NCBI GenBank assembly: GCA_024701455.1
Contig: JABXYP010000001.1
Span: 2,670,001 to 2,734,000 of the forward strand
Length of the DNA: 64,000 nt
DNA from: Bacillus sp. A301a_S52
Lineage (GTDB): Bacteria > Bacillota > Bacilli > Bacillales > Salisediminibacteriaceae
Reading direction: 5' to 3'
Positions 35,889 to 50,128 of this stretch are shown piece by piece (positions within the stretch are counted from its first letter, which is position 1; each line of letters begins with the position of its first letter). The translations under genes were made by a program, and so were the position numbers. Below the pieces are notes generated by a model. That model had not been told where the DNA came from. It was given only the letters and a program-made list of their open reading frames with translations, and did not search any database.

Positions 35889-37643
35889 CTACTTCGCTTC
35901 CTCTAAAAATTGCTTTCGATCTCTAAATTGAATATCATAAATTCGTCGATAGTTGCCATCTGTGATTTGTAACAGTTGCTCGTGCGTTCCTCTCTCCACA
36001 ATGCTCCCTTCATCAAGCACAAGAATGTCATCAGCATGCATAAGTGATGAAATACGATGAGCGATAATAAATGTCGTTCGTCCTTTCATAACTTCCCGGA
36101 AAGCTCTTTGTATTTTAGCCTCTGTCTCCATATCTACAGCACTCGTCGCATCATCTAAAATTAAAATACTCGGATTAACACATATAGCTCTCGCAATGGC
36201 AATTCTTTGTTTCTGACCACCGGAAAGCCCGCCCCCTCGTTCGCCAAGAACAGTATCATAACCTTGGGGCAATGTCTCAATAAACTCATGGGCATCTGCT
36301 CGTTTGGCTGCATCAATGATTTCTTCCATTGTGGCACTCGGATTCCCATATGAAATATTATCTTTTACCGAGGATGAAAATAAGAACGACTCTTGTAACA
36401 CAACACCAATATTTTTGCGTAACGTTTTTAATGTGTAATTAGAAATTGGCAGTCCATCAATTGTAATACATCCGCGATCTGGCTCGTAGAAGCGTGCTAT
36501 TAACTGGGTTATCGACGTTTTCCCTGATCCTGTCGCCCCGATCAATCCTATTGTTTGTCCAGGCAACGCCTCAAAAGACACTTCTTTTAACGCAAGATCT
36601 TCCTCTTTACCATATCGATGACTAACCTCTTCAAACACAACATGCCCTTTTAGACTGTGTTTTTCAATCGCTTCTGGCTTGTCAAAAATATCCTCCCGTT
36701 CATCTAATACTTGTAGGATCCTCTCCCCTGATGCTTTCGATTGAGAAAACGTATTGATAATAAACCCCAAATTCATAAGAGGACCAATAATATACCAAAT
36801 GAGGCTGAAGAATGCCACGAGAACACCAGGTTGAATCCCTCCATTTATAACAAGCCAGCCCCCATAAGCTAGTAACACAACGACACAAATCTGCCCGATA
36901 AGCTCCATGAATGGAAAATATTTAGCCCAAATGTTAGACGTATTAATGAATTGGTTCTTATAATCTGCATTTTTTTCATCAAATCTTCCCATTTCAAAAT
37001 TCTCTTTTGACAAAGACTTAACCGTTGTCATACCACTTATATTTTCTTGAGCCTTCGTCGTCATATCTGCAAGAGATTTTCTAATGTTTGAGAATGCCGG
37101 ATGAACTTTTTGGTCAAACCGATAAACCGTTATAATTAAGAAGGGTAAAGCAGCTAATGTTACGACAGCGAGCAAAGGGCTGTAATAAAACATGATACCC
37201 ATGCTTAGTCCAACAAGCATTGCTAAGTTAATCAATTGAGCAAACCCAAATGATAAGAAAAATCGAAAGGCTTCTACATCTGCTGTGAGCCGTGACATTA
37301 AGTCTCCCGTTCTCGCATTATCATAATAACGGAACGGTAAAAACTGTAGTTTCTTGTATAAAGCATTTCGCAATTCATAAACAGATTGAATACCAAATAA
37401 ATCGCCTAAAAATTGGTGGTAATATACCGCTATCGATTTAAGTAACGTGATTAAGAAAAAACCAATGGCTACATAAGGGACTAACTGATAGTTTCCTTCT
37501 AGTACAATGTCATCAATAGTAATTTGAAGAATAATCGGATAAACCACCGTAAAAGCGCTTACGAATAAAAGGAGAATAATTGACAAGAAAAAGTAACGTT
37601 TATAAGGCCAATAAAATTGCTTCAATCGTTTAAATGTATCCAT
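35889..37643 (-). CDS. ABC exporter subunit (heterodimer partner, degenerate Walker B)
   Basis: 584 residues: six membrane segments (about 15-310) and an ATPase domain with Walker A GATGSGKTS, canonical signature LSGGQKQR, but Walker B ILILDDATSAVD with Asp where Glu is expected. The composite site made by this Walker pair and the other subunit's LSVGERQ signature would be the inactive one; the site formed by the partner's Glu and this LSGGQ the active one. First gene of the two-gene operon, ATG after GGAGGTG. Confidence 0.88.
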   Translation of the reverse strand: MDTFKRLKQFYWPYKRYFFLSIILLLFVSAFTVVYPIILQITIDDIVLEGNYQLVPYVAIGFFLITLLKSIAVYYHQFLGDLFGIQSVYELRNALYKKLQFLPFRYYDNARTGDLMSRLTADVEAFRFFLSFGFAQLINLAMLVGLSMGIMFYYSPLLAVVTLAALPFLIITVYRFDQKVHPAFSNIRKSLADMTTKAQENISGMTTVKSLSKENFEMGRFDEKNADYKNQFINTSNIWAKYFPFMELIGQICVVVLLAYGGWLVINGGIQPGVLVAFFSLIWYIIGPLMNLGFIINTFSQSKASGERILQVLDEREDIFDKPEAIEKHSLKGHVVFEEVSHRYGKEEDLALKEVSFEALPGQTIGLIGATGSGKTSITQLIARFYEPDRGCITIDGLPISNYTLKTLRKNIGVVLQESFLFSSSVKDNISYGNPSATMEEIIDAAKRADAHEFIETLPQGYDTVLGERGGGLSGGQKQRIAIARAICVNPSILILDDATSAVDMETEAKIQRAFREVMKGRTTFIIAHRISSLMHADDILVLDEGSIVERGTHEQLLQITDGNYRRIYDIQFRDRKQFLEEAK

Positions 37644-37835
37644 ATTGCCACCTCCTAAAAATCATAAAAAATTGCTGAACATATGATATTTGCTTCAACT
37701 CTTCCTAACACACGCCTCTATTTTTTAATTTTTATGCCGTTCTCCCACTCATATACTCATCAACTATGTAAAACTAAGCGCATTAGCGATACCTCTCATT
37801 TACTAACCCATTCCTTATTAATTTCCTAATGTAGA

Positions 37836-37863
37836 TCGACCGTTTTTTGACAGTAGATATAAT
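37836..37863 (+). promoter_or_regulatory. Possible promoter upstream of small ORF
   Basis: TCGACC (37836-37841), 16-base spacer, perfect TATAAT (37858-37863). It lies about 70 bases upstream of the small ORF at 37932. A TTGACA at 37847-37852 overlaps but has no matching -10 at normal spacing. The rest of 37644-37835 shows nothing I can name. Confidence 0.35.
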
Positions 37864-37931
37864 ATATCGATTTCCGAAATAAAAAACGACACGATTATTT
37901 CACTGTATTTAGCTGTAAGAGGTTGTTATAA

Positions 37932-38042
37932 ATGATTAACCCATTAGAAAATGATGTTTATTTACAATTTCTTAATTTTACGCATACGTTGCCTTTTACA
38001 AGTGAGATATTTTTAGGAAACATCCTCTATCAAGTACCATGA
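37932..38042 (+). CDS. Possible 36-residue protein of unknown function
   Basis: ORF in the 492-base gap between the exporter genes and pyrE, starting MINPLENDVYLQFLN and ending GNILYQVP. AGAGG lies nine bases before the ATG and a promoter-like pair lies farther up. It is followed within ten bases by a hairpin terminator. No signal peptide, cysteine or known motif; moderately hydrophobic. It could be a genuine small gene or chance; I do not recognise it. Confidence 0.35.
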   Translation: MINPLENDVYLQFLNFTHTLPFTSEIFLGNILYQVP

Positions 38043-38045
38043 AAG

Positions 38046-38086
38046 CAAAAGAAAGATTGAAAATCCACAAAGGAATCAATCTTTCT
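38046..38086. terminator. Terminator at the end of the pyr operon
   Basis: Perfect 11-bp hairpin AGAAAGATTGA (38050-38060) / TCAATCTTTCT (38076-38086). The minus strand continues with TTTTGCTTT, suited to end pyrE; it is also just downstream of the small plus-strand ORF. Confidence 0.8.
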
Positions 38087-38135
38087 TTAACCATTATTCT
38101 ATATACAAACTTCTTATCATCTTTGCTGCTAAAAA

Positions 38136-38757
38136 CTATCGGCGACTTTCAGACCATGCTTTAGGGTCGTGTCGCCATGTTTTCAACTGTTCAAGCTCTT
38201 CTTCAGTAATATACTTCAATGAAAGTGCCGTCGCCAGCAATGATTGATAATTAGTGAGAGATGCAAGACGATAGCCAGAAGTTTCCGCAGATTGTTCAGC
38301 TACAGGCAATCCATATGTAAAAATAGAACAAATACCGATGACCTCGCCCCCAGCTTCCTTCACAGCATTAGCCGCTTCTATCGATGAACCCCCTGTAGAA
38401 ATAAGGTCTTCGATGACTACCACCTTTTGTTTAGGTGACAATACACCCTCAATGCGATTTTGTTTACCGTGTCCTTTCGATGATGAACGCACATAGACCA
38501 TCGGTAAGTGAAGCCGGTCTGCTATCCAAGCAGCATGAGGAATACCGGCAGTAGCAGTACCAGCAAGTACCTCTACTGGCCCAAACGTCTCCGTTACGTA
38601 TGAAGCCATCATTTCCATCATTCGCTTTCTTTCTTCTGGAAAGGACATCAAGAGCCTGTTATCACAATAAATAGGTGACTTCAAGCCTGAACTCCAAGTA
38701 AAAGGTTTCTCTGGTTGAAGAGAGACCGCTCTAACATCTAATAATAGTTTTGCTGCT

Positions 38758-38771
<14 letters not shown>
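38136..38771 (-). CDS. pyrE: Orotate phosphoribosyltransferase
   Basis: Joins orotate and PRPP to make OMP. 211 residues; FTWSSGLKSPIYCDNRLL at the N-terminus and VVVIEDLISTGGSS is the PRPP-binding loop. The ORF is open farther upstream, but ATG 38771 is seven bases after GGAGG and matches the family length. It overlaps the end of pyrF by 14 bases. Last gene of the operon. Confidence 0.97.
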
Positions 38772-41160
<2,389 letters not shown>

Positions 41161-41164
<4 letters not shown>

Positions 41165-44100
41165 ACGAACACTTCCTTAGTCTGTCTTGTCGTCTGCCCC
41201 ACAGGATCTGCCGAAAAGGTAAACAACTCCAGTACTTTGACTAATGCTTCAGCAGTATCCATTGATGTTAGACAGACAATACCATGTTCTACCGCCTCAC
41301 GACGAATTCTGAAACCATCTCGGGCAGGTTGCTTTCCTTTTGTCAATGTATTGACAATAAATTGTGCTTTGCCCTCATTAATGACATCAAGCATATCAGG
41401 TGACCCTTCACCGATTTTAGCCACCACGGTGACCGGAATACCTTCTTCACGAATACGTTCCGCTGTACCTGCTGTCGCTAAAAGGTGATAGCCGATTCGA
41501 TGGAAACGACGGGCCAAAACCATTGCCTCATCTTTATCTTTATCAGCAAGTGTAAATAGGACAGAACCATGGGCTGGAATTTTCATACCTGATGCCACTA
41601 ACCCTTTATAGAGCGCTTTTTCAAGTGTATAATCTCTCCCCATAACCTCACCAGTAGATTTCATTTCAGGCCCTAAAGTAATATCGACGCTTCGTAGTTT
41701 CGCAAAAGAAAAGACGGGAACTTTTACAGAGACAAGATCAGGTTCTGGTAATACCCCCGTTTCAAAACCTTGTTCTTTCAGAGACTTTCCTAGGATAGCT
41801 TTTGTAGCTAAGTTAGCCATGTTTATTTCAGTAATTTTACTTAAAAATGGCACTGTTCTGCTTGAACGTGGGTTAACTTCAAGAACATATACTTTGTCAT
41901 GATGTATGACAAATTGAATATTCATTAGGCCTTTTATTTTAAATCCTTTTGCTAAGCGAATGGTGTAATCAACAATTTGCTGTTTTATATCTGTGGAGAT
42001 ATTTTGTGTCGGATACACAGCTATCGAGTCTCCAGAATGCACCCCTGCCCGTTCTATATGCTCCATCACCCCTGGAATAACCACTGTCTCTCCGTCTGAA
42101 ATAGCATCTACTTCAATTTCTTTCCCCGTTAAATAGCGATCAATTAAAACAGGGTGCTTTTCATTAACTTTTACAGCCCTTTCCATATACCTTAGGAGAT
42201 CTTGATCATTGTAGACGATCTCCATCGCTCTACCACCAAGGACATATGAAGGCCTTACTAATACCGGATAACCAATGGAATCCGCGATATTTATAGCCTT
42301 TTCCACTGAAGTTGCCGTTTTCCCAAGGGGTTGTGGGATGTTTAATGTCCCTAATCTTTGTTCAAATTTATCTCGGTCTTCTGCTGCGTCCATATTCTCT
42401 AACGACGTTCCTAATATATTAACGCCTCTTTCTTCAAGACAAGTAGTCAAATTAAGAGCAGTTTGCCCACCGAATTGAACGATGACCCCCTCTGGTTGCT
42501 CATGATTAATAATGTGCATCACATCTTCAATCGTTAACGGTTCAAAGTACAATTTATCAGATACTTCAAAATCTGTTGAGACCGTTTCTGGATTATTATT
42601 AATAATAATCGCTTCATAACCTGCTTCTTGAATAGCTTTAACAGTATGAACCGTGGCATAGTCAAATTCGATACCTTGTCCGATACGAATGGGCCCCGAT
42701 CCGAGAACAAGAATAGAAGACTTTGCTGTCACGATTGATTCTTGTTCCTCTTCGTATGTGCTGTAATAATATGGCGTAGCTGATGCAAACTCAGCTGCAC
42801 ATGTATCAACCATTTTAAAAACTGGACGAATAGATGCCCGTCTTAAAAGATCTTCTAATTCTTTTAACGCCATCCCAGCCAAGTCAGCTACTATTTCGTT
42901 AGAAAAACCAGCTCGCTTTGCTTTATATACTACTTCTTCCGTTAATTCAGTTGACGCAATTTCTCTTTCTAATTCAATGATTTTTTCAATATGATATAAA
43001 AAATAGCGATCGATTTGTGTTAAGTCGTGAATCTCTTCTAATGAAAAGCCTAATCGGAAGGCTTCTGCTACGTCAAGAATACGCTCATCATCTGCTTTTT
43101 GTAGACGAGGAATGATGGTTTCCTTATTTAATCCTTTCTTTTTAACGTGAGCTAGGTGCGTTAAATCCATCTCTGTGGAACGGATAGCTTTTAATAAAGA
43201 CTCTGGAAATGTTCGCCCGATAGCCATCACTTCACCTGTTGCTTTCATTTGCGTACCTAAAGTGCGATTAGCTGCATCAAATTTATCAAAAGGCCAGCGT
43301 GGTATTTTTGTCACAACATAATCCAGTGCCGGCTCAAAGCTCGCGTACGTCGTTTGCGTAATCGGATTTATACATTCATCAAGCTGGTAACCTACTGCAA
43401 TTTTTGCTGATAATTTGGCAATAGGGTAACCTGTTGCTTTAGAAGCAAGTGCTGATGAGCGACTGACCCGTGGGTTAACTTCAATAATATAGTAATCCTC
43501 ACTATGAGGATCTAATGCGCACTGTACGTTACAGCCACCTTCAATCCCTAAAGCACGAATGATTTTTAATGATGAGTTGCGCAAGATCTGGTATTCCCGA
43601 TCTGTTAACGTCTGACTCGGAGCTACAACAATAGAATCGCCAGTGTGTATGCCAACTGGGTCAACATTTTCCATATTACAAACGACAATTGCCTGATCAT
43701 TTCCATCACGCATAACTTCGTATTCGACTTCTTTAAAGCCTGCAATACTTTTCTCTATGAGACATTGGTGAACCGGACTTGCAGCTAAGCCACCTGAGAC
43801 AATTTCAAGTAAGTCCTCTTGATCATAAACAAGCCCTCCACCTGTTCCGCCTAACGTATAAGCAGGTCTCACAATGACTGGATAACCGATACGTTGGACG
43901 AACGATTGAGCTTCCTCTACAGAATGAATAATATCACTTTCAGGTACCGGCTCATTTAACCGGTTCATGAGTGAACGAAACTCTTCCCGATCTTCAGCCT
44001 CACGTATTGCTTTAAGACTCGTTCCAAGAACTTCAACATCATATTCTTCTAAAATCCCGCTTTCATGTAGTTCCATTGCCATGTTTAACCCAGTTTGACC

Positions 44101-44373
44101 ACCTAGTGTTGCGAGAAGGCCATCAGGACGCTCTTGTCTAATTATACGGCTGACAAATTCTAGCGTCAGGGGTTCAATATAAACTCTATCAGCTGTAGAT
44201 TCGTCAGTCATAATCGTGGCCGGATTGGAGTTAATTAAGATAACTTCATAGCCTTCTTCTTTGAGAGCATGGCAAGCTTGTGTTCCCGCATAATCAAATT
44301 CAGCTGCCTGACCGATAATAATCGGCCCAGATCCGATTACAAGAATTTTATGAATGTCTGTCCGCTTAGGCAT
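41161..44373 (-). CDS. carB: Carbamoyl-phosphate synthase, large subunit
   Basis: Synthesises carbamoyl phosphate from ammonia delivered by CarA, bicarbonate and two ATP. 1070 residues; two homologous ATP-grasp halves, each starting with [16 protein letters not shown] and containing [21 protein letters not shown] and [19 protein letters not shown]-terminal MGS-like allosteric domain (about 930-1070). The open frame extends into carA; ATG 44373 after AGGGGG is the real start, overlapping carA by eight bases. Within the pyr operon this is the pyrimidine (PyrAB) enzyme. Confidence 0.97.
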
Positions 44374-45463
44374 ATGTTTTCCCCCTGTTAGCCTTTTTCT
44401 GTTGCATAACGAGTGCTTTAAATTCTTTAAATAACCCTTTAGCATCCTCAGGTCCTGGTGACGCTTCTGGATGATATTGAACACTAAAAGCAGGATAATT
44501 CTTGTGGCTTAGCCCTTCAATTGTCTTATCATTAACATTGATGTGGGTAACGATTAAGTCCGTATGCTTAATCGACTCAGTGTCCACTGTATACCCATGA
44601 TTTTGTGACGTGATCGTAATTTGTCCAGTACGAAGGTCTTTCACAGGATGATTGCTGCCTCGATGACCGAATGCCATCTTGGTTGTTTTAGCGCCACTTG
44701 CAAGCGCCAAAAGCTGATGACCTAGGCAAATACCAAACATCGGTACTTTACCTAGTAGTTGTTTAACCGTTTCTATTGCTTCCGGGACAGATGTAGGGTC
44801 TCCTGGTCCATTACTTAAAACAACACCATCTGGTTGTAGACTTAATAATGACGTGACTGTTATATTGTAAGGGACTACCACAACTTCATAACCATCAGCC
44901 ACTAAATCTTTTACAATACCTTTCTTCGCCCCATAATCTACTAATACGATCCGTTCTTTCGTACCTGGATTCATATATTGATTTTTTGTAGAGACCTGTG
45001 CCACTTGATCCACTGGTAAAGAGGTGGCTTGCAGCTCTTCAACTGTTTTAGAAATATCCGCTTCCATTGAGCAAAGGCGACCTTTTAATGTGCCATTTTC
45101 TCTAATCATTCGTGTTAATTTTCGCGTATCAATCCCTTGAATACCTGGAATATTTTCTTTTTTTAACCATTGATCAATGGAAAGCTGTGAGCGAAAATGG
45201 CTTGGATAATCAGCAGCTTCACGAACGACTAGACCATGAATACTTGGTTTAACACTTTCAAAATCATCACGGTTGATACCGTAATTCCCAATTAGAGGAT
45301 AAGTTAGCGTAACGATTTGCCCGCAGTAAGATGGATCTGATAATATTTCTTGGTATCCTGTCATTCCTGTATTAAAGACCACTTCACCGCTTTTTTCCTT
45401 TTCACTCCCAATCCCTTCACCTATAAAAATCTCACCATTTTCTAAAATAAGCTGTCGTTTCAT
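44366..45463 (-). CDS. carA: Carbamoyl-phosphate synthase, small (glutaminase) subunit
   Basis: Hydrolyses glutamine and channels ammonia to CarB. 365 residues; N-terminal domain and class I glutamine amidotransferase with nucleophile Cys in [12 protein letters not shown], and His/Glu in [16 protein letters not shown] 45463 after GGAGGT is chosen over the upstream in-frame start. It overlaps carB by eight bases and is four bases after pyrC. Confidence 0.97.
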   Translation of the reverse strand: MKRQLILENGEIFIGEGIGSEKEKSGEVVFNTGMTGYQEILSDPSYCGQIVTLTYPLIGNYGINRDDFESVKPSIHGLVVREAADYPSHFRSQLSIDQWLKKENIPGIQGIDTRKLTRMIRENGTLKGRLCSMEADISKTVEELQATSLPVDQVAQVSTKNQYMNPGTKERIVLVDYGAKKGIVKDLVADGYEVVVVPYNITVTSLLSLQPDGVVLSNGPGDPTSVPEAIETVKQLLGKVPMFGICLGHQLLALASGAKTTKMAFGHRGSNHPVKDLRTGQITITSQNHGYTVDTESIKHTDLIVTHINVNDKTIEGLSHKNYPAFSVQYHPEASPGPEDAKGLFKEFKALVMQQKKANRGKTYA

Positions 45464-45467
45464 GTCA

Positions 45468-46766
45468 TTACCTCCCTTTCTCCTCATGCCAGATAATTCG
45501 GCCACCATAAACGGTCATAATGGGCCAAGCGTCTAATGATTTCCCTGCAAATGGTGTGTTTTTTCCTTTAGAGAAAAATGAGCTAGGATCTACTTTGGTA
45601 GTGAAGTCACGATCAATCACAGCAAAGTCTGCAACTCCGCCTTCTCTCACTTCTCCGTACGGTAGATTAAATGCTTTAGCTGGTTTAATCGTCAGCCAGT
45701 CTATCAACTGCTTCTCTGATATAAGACGTTGTTTTTTGACTAGCTCTGTGTAAAGAAGAGGATACGCAATCTCCAAACCTACAATTCCAAAAGGGGCTTC
45801 TGTCATAGATAGTTTTTTTTCTTCTTCTGTATGTGGCGCATGATCAGTTGCGATAAAATCAATCGTACCATCTAACAGTCCAGCAACAAGCGCTTGTCTG
45901 TCTTCTTCTGATCTAAGAGGGGGATTCATTTTATAATTTGCATCATCACCTGGAATATCATTCTCTGACAGAATAAGGTGATGTGGCGTCACTTCAGCGG
46001 TCACGTGTATACCTGCCTTTTTCGCATCTCTAATCACTCTAACAGATTCTTTTGTACTAACGTGACAGACGTGATAATGACAGCCTGTCGCTTCTGCGAG
46101 TAAGACATCTCTTGCAATATGAACGGATTCTGCTACTGATAAGATCCCAGGAAGTGAGGATTTTTTAGAAAAGCGCCCTTCATGCACAGCTCCTCCATAT
46201 AATAAAGAATTATCTTCACAATGCGCCACAACAGCCTTTCCTAAATAAGCCGCCTTAGCCATCGCTTCAAACATGGTACCTGCTTCTTGAACACCTACAC
46301 CATCGTCGGTAAATGCGAACGCATTTAATGAAGCGAGTCCTTCCATATCGGTGAGAGTCCGACCAACTTGACGTTCAGTAATAGCCGCATAAGGTAGCAC
46401 TCTTACATGACCTTCCTCTTTCATTTTGGTATAAATCATCGTGAAGTTATCTACAGTATCTGGTACAGGACGGGTATTTGGCATAGCAGCAATCGTCGTA
46501 AAACCCCCTCTTGCTGCTGCTGTTGTCCCGGTCTGAATCGTTTCTTTCTTTTCTCCTCCCGGTTCCCTCAAATGTACATGAAGATCAACTAAACCAGGGA
46601 TAAGTAATTTGCCCTTTATATCCACGATTTCATCAGCATTATGATTTTCAAGTGGCACATCACTGATGTTAATAATCGTGCCAGATGCTGTGTCAGTTAG
46701 AATATGTAACACAGCTGTCTCACTCTCGTTTACATAGCACTGCGCATTTTTAAATAACGTGATCAT
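45468..46766 (-). CDS. pyrC: Dihydroorotase
   Basis: Zinc enzyme that closes carbamoyl aspartate to dihydroorotate. 432 residues; [17 protein letters not shown] holds the zinc histidines, and [12 protein letters not shown] the catalytic Asp and His. Overlaps pyrB by 17 bases. Type I (Bacillus) dihydroorotase by length. Confidence 0.97.
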   Translation of the reverse strand: MITLFKNAQCYVNESETAVLHILTDTASGTIINISDVPLENHNADEIVDIKGKLLIPGLVDLHVHLREPGGEKKETIQTGTTAAARGGFTTIAAMPNTRPVPDTVDNFTMIYTKMKEEGHVRVLPYAAITERQVGRTLTDMEGLASLNAFAFTDDGVGVQEAGTMFEAMAKAAYLGKAVVAHCEDNSLLYGGAVHEGRFSKKSSLPGILSVAESVHIARDVLLAEATGCHYHVCHVSTKESVRVIRDAKKAGIHVTAEVTPHHLILSENDIPGDDANYKMNPPLRSEEDRQALVAGLLDGTIDFIATDHAPHTEEEKKLSMTEAPFGIVGLEIAYPLLYTELVKKQRLISEKQLIDWLTIKPAKAFNLPYGEVREGGVADFAVIDRDFTTKVDPSSFFSKGKNTPFAGKSLDAWPIMTVYGGRIIWHEEKGR

Positions 46767-47658
46767 ACTGTTTTTCCCCCTTTAAATTCAGAACATGGGC
46801 AAGAATCGCCTTTCTTACTTTCACACCATTTGTCATCTGCTTAAAGATTCGTGAACGACTACATTCCACGAGACTTCCGGCTAATTCTACCCCCCTATTA
46901 ACTGGTGCTGGATGCATAATAATACTGTGTGATTTCATCTGTATTTCTCGCTCTACAGTTAAGCCAAATTGCCTATGATATGTTTCCTTCGTATAACCGC
47001 CTTCTCCATCATGCCTTTCTGTTTGAATGCGTAGAAGCATTAAGACGTCTGCTTGGACTACCGCTTCATCCATCGTTAAGTACTCATCTTCAGTCAGTTC
47101 TGGATCCATCCACTCTAAAGGACCTGAATAAGACACGCGTGCACCCAACTTTTTTAAAATCTTTGCGTTTGTATGTGCAACTCGACTATGTCTTATATCA
47201 CCACAAATGACAACATGCAAACCATCAAAACGGTTAAATTCTTGTTTGATTGTCAGTAAATCAAGAAGTGATTGTGTCGGATGATCCCCTGCCCCATCTC
47301 CAGCATTAATAATTGGAATAGTTAATCCATTTAATTGTTCGTAGTACTTCGTTTCAGGATGGCGAATGATCAAGGCCCTACAGCCAATCGCTTCTAATGT
47401 TTTAGCCGTATCGTATAATGTTTCACCTTTTTGAACACTAGAATGAGTTACATCGAAGGGAATTATGTCGATACCTAACTGTTTTTCTGCCATTTCAAAG
47501 CTGCACTTCGTTCTTGTACTCGGTTCAAAAAAGAGATTGGCTACAATCGGTTGTTCCCCCCACCTACGGTCCTGAGATGTTCTACACGTATCCGCCTCGA
47601 ATAAAATAGTCTGTAGCTCCGGTAAAGTTAGATCGTTCAATGTTCTTAACTGCTTCAT
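46750..47658 (-). CDS. pyrB: Aspartate carbamoyltransferase
   Basis: First committed step of pyrimidine synthesis. 302 residues; [20 protein letters not shown] is the carbamoyl-phosphate loop and [11 protein letters not shown] the second conserved block. The open frame starts farther up; ATG 47658 has AGGAGAGG and the usual N-terminus ([16 protein letters not shown]). No regulatory PyrI subunit, as expected in Bacillus. Confidence 0.97.
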   Translation of the reverse strand: MKQLRTLNDLTLPELQTILFEADTCRTSQDRRWGEQPIVANLFFEPSTRTKCSFEMAEKQLGIDIIPFDVTHSSVQKGETLYDTAKTLEAIGCRALIIRHPETKYYEQLNGLTIPIINAGDGAGDHPTQSLLDLLTIKQEFNRFDGLHVVICGDIRHSRVAHTNAKILKKLGARVSYSGPLEWMDPELTEDEYLTMDEAVVQADVLMLLRIQTERHDGEGGYTKETYHRQFGLTVEREIQMKSHSIIMHPAPVNRGVELAGSLVECSRSRIFKQMTNGVKVRKAILAHVLNLKGEKQYDHVI

Positions 47659-47729
47659 AAGATCCTCTCCTCTACTTGGCATTTGATTTATTATTAACCT
47701 GAGATGTATAAGAAAATCGCTAAAGGCGT

Positions 47730-47829
47730 AAAAAAAGAGCACCTTTCACTTTGAAAGGTGCTCCAGAAAGAAGAGGATACACTTGCCCCTTCTCTTCATT
47801 CGGACACCCTTGAAAGTCTCACTGGACTT
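47730..47829 (-). promoter_or_regulatory. PyrR-dependent attenuator between pyrP and pyrB
   Basis: PyrR-binding loop AGTCCAGTGAGACT (minus strand, 47815-47828), close to the consensus with one change, followed by the terminator GAGCACCTTTCA / TGAAAGGTGCTC with seven Ts (47730-47764). In the known mechanism UMP-bound PyrR holds the anti-antiterminator and allows termination. Confidence 0.92.
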
Positions 47830-47843
47830 TATTAAAGGATGTA

Positions 47844-49160
47844 TTAGGCTGCGTCGCCTTTATGATCTTCACTCATATCTTTAAACATTTCATCCGTCGT
47901 TTTCACCGGGTCACGGCCCGGTAACACGAGGTTTAGTATGATACCAATCATCGTGGCTAACGCCATACCGGCCACTTCAACTTCAGGTGTCAGTTGAATA
48001 AAGGCGCCACCGATACCGATGACAAGAATAACCGATACAATGATTAAATTTCTTTTCTTACCGACGTCTATTTTATTATCGATCAACATTCTTAATCCGT
48101 TAGAAGCGATGATACCGAATAATAAAATCGAGACACCTCCCATTACCGCAGAGGGAATCGTCGTAATTAAAGCAGAGACTTTCCCGACAAATCCGAACAT
48201 AATTGCTAATACCGCTGCACCACCAATAACGAACACGCTGAATACTCGCGTTAATGCAATGACGCCGATATTTTCGCCGTACGTCGTATTTGGAGGGCCG
48301 CCGAGTAAAGAACTGATAACTGTGGCAATACCGTCACCAAAAATGGATCGGTGCAGACCAGGTTTTTTTATAAAGTTCTTTTCAGCAATTTTACTTAACA
48401 CCATCTGGTCACCGATATGCTCTGAAAGTGTCACCATTGCCACTGGCACCATGATGGCAAATATCTGCCATGAAAATGATGGGGTATACGTCACAAATGG
48501 GACGAGAAACTCAGGAGCTTGAATCCAGCTCGCCTCTCTTACTACTGTAAAATCCACTAGTCCTAAGAAAACTGCCACAATATACCCACCGACAATGCCA
48601 ATTAAAATTGGAATTAAACCGAAGAACCCTTTGAAAAAGACTGATCCTAAAATTGTTAACGTTAATGTCACAAGGGCAACCGTTAAGTGGATACCGCTAT
48701 ATGTGCCAGTGCTTGGGTCGTTCATTGCCATATCGATAGCGACACCAGCTAAACCGAGGCCGATAACCATAATAACAGGACCTACAACAATAGGAGGTAG
48801 AAGTTTCAGAAGCCATTGAACGCCAGTTGCTTTTATGATGAGAGCAACGATTCCATATAAGACTCCTGCGAAGAAACTTCCGATCATAGCGCCTTCTGGT
48901 CCGCCGATTGTAATAGCCGTAATAATCGGCATGATAAAAGCAAACGAAGAACCTAAATACGCTGGAATGCGTCCTTTTGTAATGACGATATACGCAAGTG
49001 TCCCGAGGCCGCTGGAAACCAGTGCAACGGCTGGACTCAGTCCTGTTAGTAATGGAACGAGAATAGTAGCACCAAACATGGCGAATAAATGTTGAATACT
49101 TAAAACGAACCACTTATCAACTCTAGGAATTTCTCTAATACCAATTGTTTGTTGTTTCAT
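47844..49160 (-). CDS. pyrP: Uracil permease
   Basis: Membrane uracil transporter of the nucleobase/cation symporter-2 family. 438 residues, about 14 membrane segments; the QHLFAMFGATILVPLLTGL start, LLGGPPNTTYGENIGVIALT (family signature) and PAYLGSSFAF are typical. Lies between pyrR and pyrB with PyrR attenuators on both sides. Confidence 0.96.
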   Translation of the reverse strand: MKQQTIGIREIPRVDKWFVLSIQHLFAMFGATILVPLLTGLSPAVALVSSGLGTLAYIVITKGRIPAYLGSSFAFIMPIITAITIGGPEGAMIGSFFAGVLYGIVALIIKATGVQWLLKLLPPIVVGPVIMVIGLGLAGVAIDMAMNDPSTGTYSGIHLTVALVTLTLTILGSVFFKGFFGLIPILIGIVGGYIVAVFLGLVDFTVVREASWIQAPEFLVPFVTYTPSFSWQIFAIMVPVAMVTLSEHIGDQMVLSKIAEKNFIKKPGLHRSIFGDGIATVISSLLGGPPNTTYGENIGVIALTRVFSVFVIGGAAVLAIMFGFVGKVSALITTIPSAVMGGVSILLFGIIASNGLRMLIDNKIDVGKKRNLIIVSVILVIGIGGAFIQLTPEVEVAGMALATMIGIILNLVLPGRDPVKTTDEMFKDMSEDHKGDAA

Positions 49161-49237
49161 AATTGTTCCTCCTCAATAATGACTGCTTTGATCAGTAAAG
49201 TGTGCGGAAACAGAACATTTTTATTATTTCCTCCGCA

Positions 49238-49359
49238 TAAAAAAACCTCTTTGGCTGTTCTCAAAGAGGTATTTCGTCACTCCTTAGGTAGGCACCATGT
49301 AAAAGTACCCACTTCAACTTAGGAGGAGGAATATACCCCTTTTCAGCCTCTCTGGACTG
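49238..49359 (-). promoter_or_regulatory. PyrR-dependent attenuator between pyrR and pyrP
   Basis: Minus strand AGTCCAGAGAGGCT (49345-49358), an exact match to the PyrR-binding consensus, then terminator ACCTCTTTG / CAAAGAGGT with a run of Ts (49238-49270). The binding loop begins three bases after the pyrR stop codon. Confidence 0.93.
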
Positions 49360-49361
49360 GT

Positions 49362-49922
<561 letters not shown>

Positions 49923-49944
49923 CTAAACCATTTTCGGTTAAATG

Positions 49945-50064
49945 AAAAACCCTCACGCCACAGACAGGCGAGAGGGAAGTACTAGCTTGACAGTCAGATG
50001 ATCACCCATCATATCAAAGGGGGTAATCTGCTACGTTCTGTTCCTTCTCAGCCTCTCGGGACTG
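49945..50064 (-). promoter_or_regulatory. PyrR-dependent attenuator in the pyrR leader
   Basis: Minus strand AGTCCCGAGAGGCT (50050-50063) matches the PyrR loop consensus; the terminator CCCTCTCGCC / GGCGTGAGGG with five Ts lies at 49945-49976, 40 bases upstream of the pyrR start. Confidence 0.93.
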
Positions 50065-50096
50065 TAATTAAAGGGCATATATTAATCTCTTAACAC

Positions 50097-50125
50097 ATTA
50101 TTGCATGTGTTTCGACACGTGTCAA
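50097..50125 (-). promoter_or_regulatory. pyr operon promoter
   Basis: Minus strand: TTGACA (50120-50125), 17-base spacer, AATAAT (50097-50102), a good sigma-A promoter just before the first attenuator. The -35 overlaps a perfect palindrome GACACGTGTC. Confidence 0.8.
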
Positions 50126-50128
50126 TTA

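Noticed and set aside
48019..48522. 167-residue plus-strand ORF opposite pyrP
   Set aside because: Mirror of a membrane protein gene; low-complexity translation and no ribosome binding site.
48697..49113. 138-residue minus-strand ORF in pyrP
   Set aside because: Shifted reading frame of pyrP with an Arg/His/Tyr-rich, non-protein-like translation.
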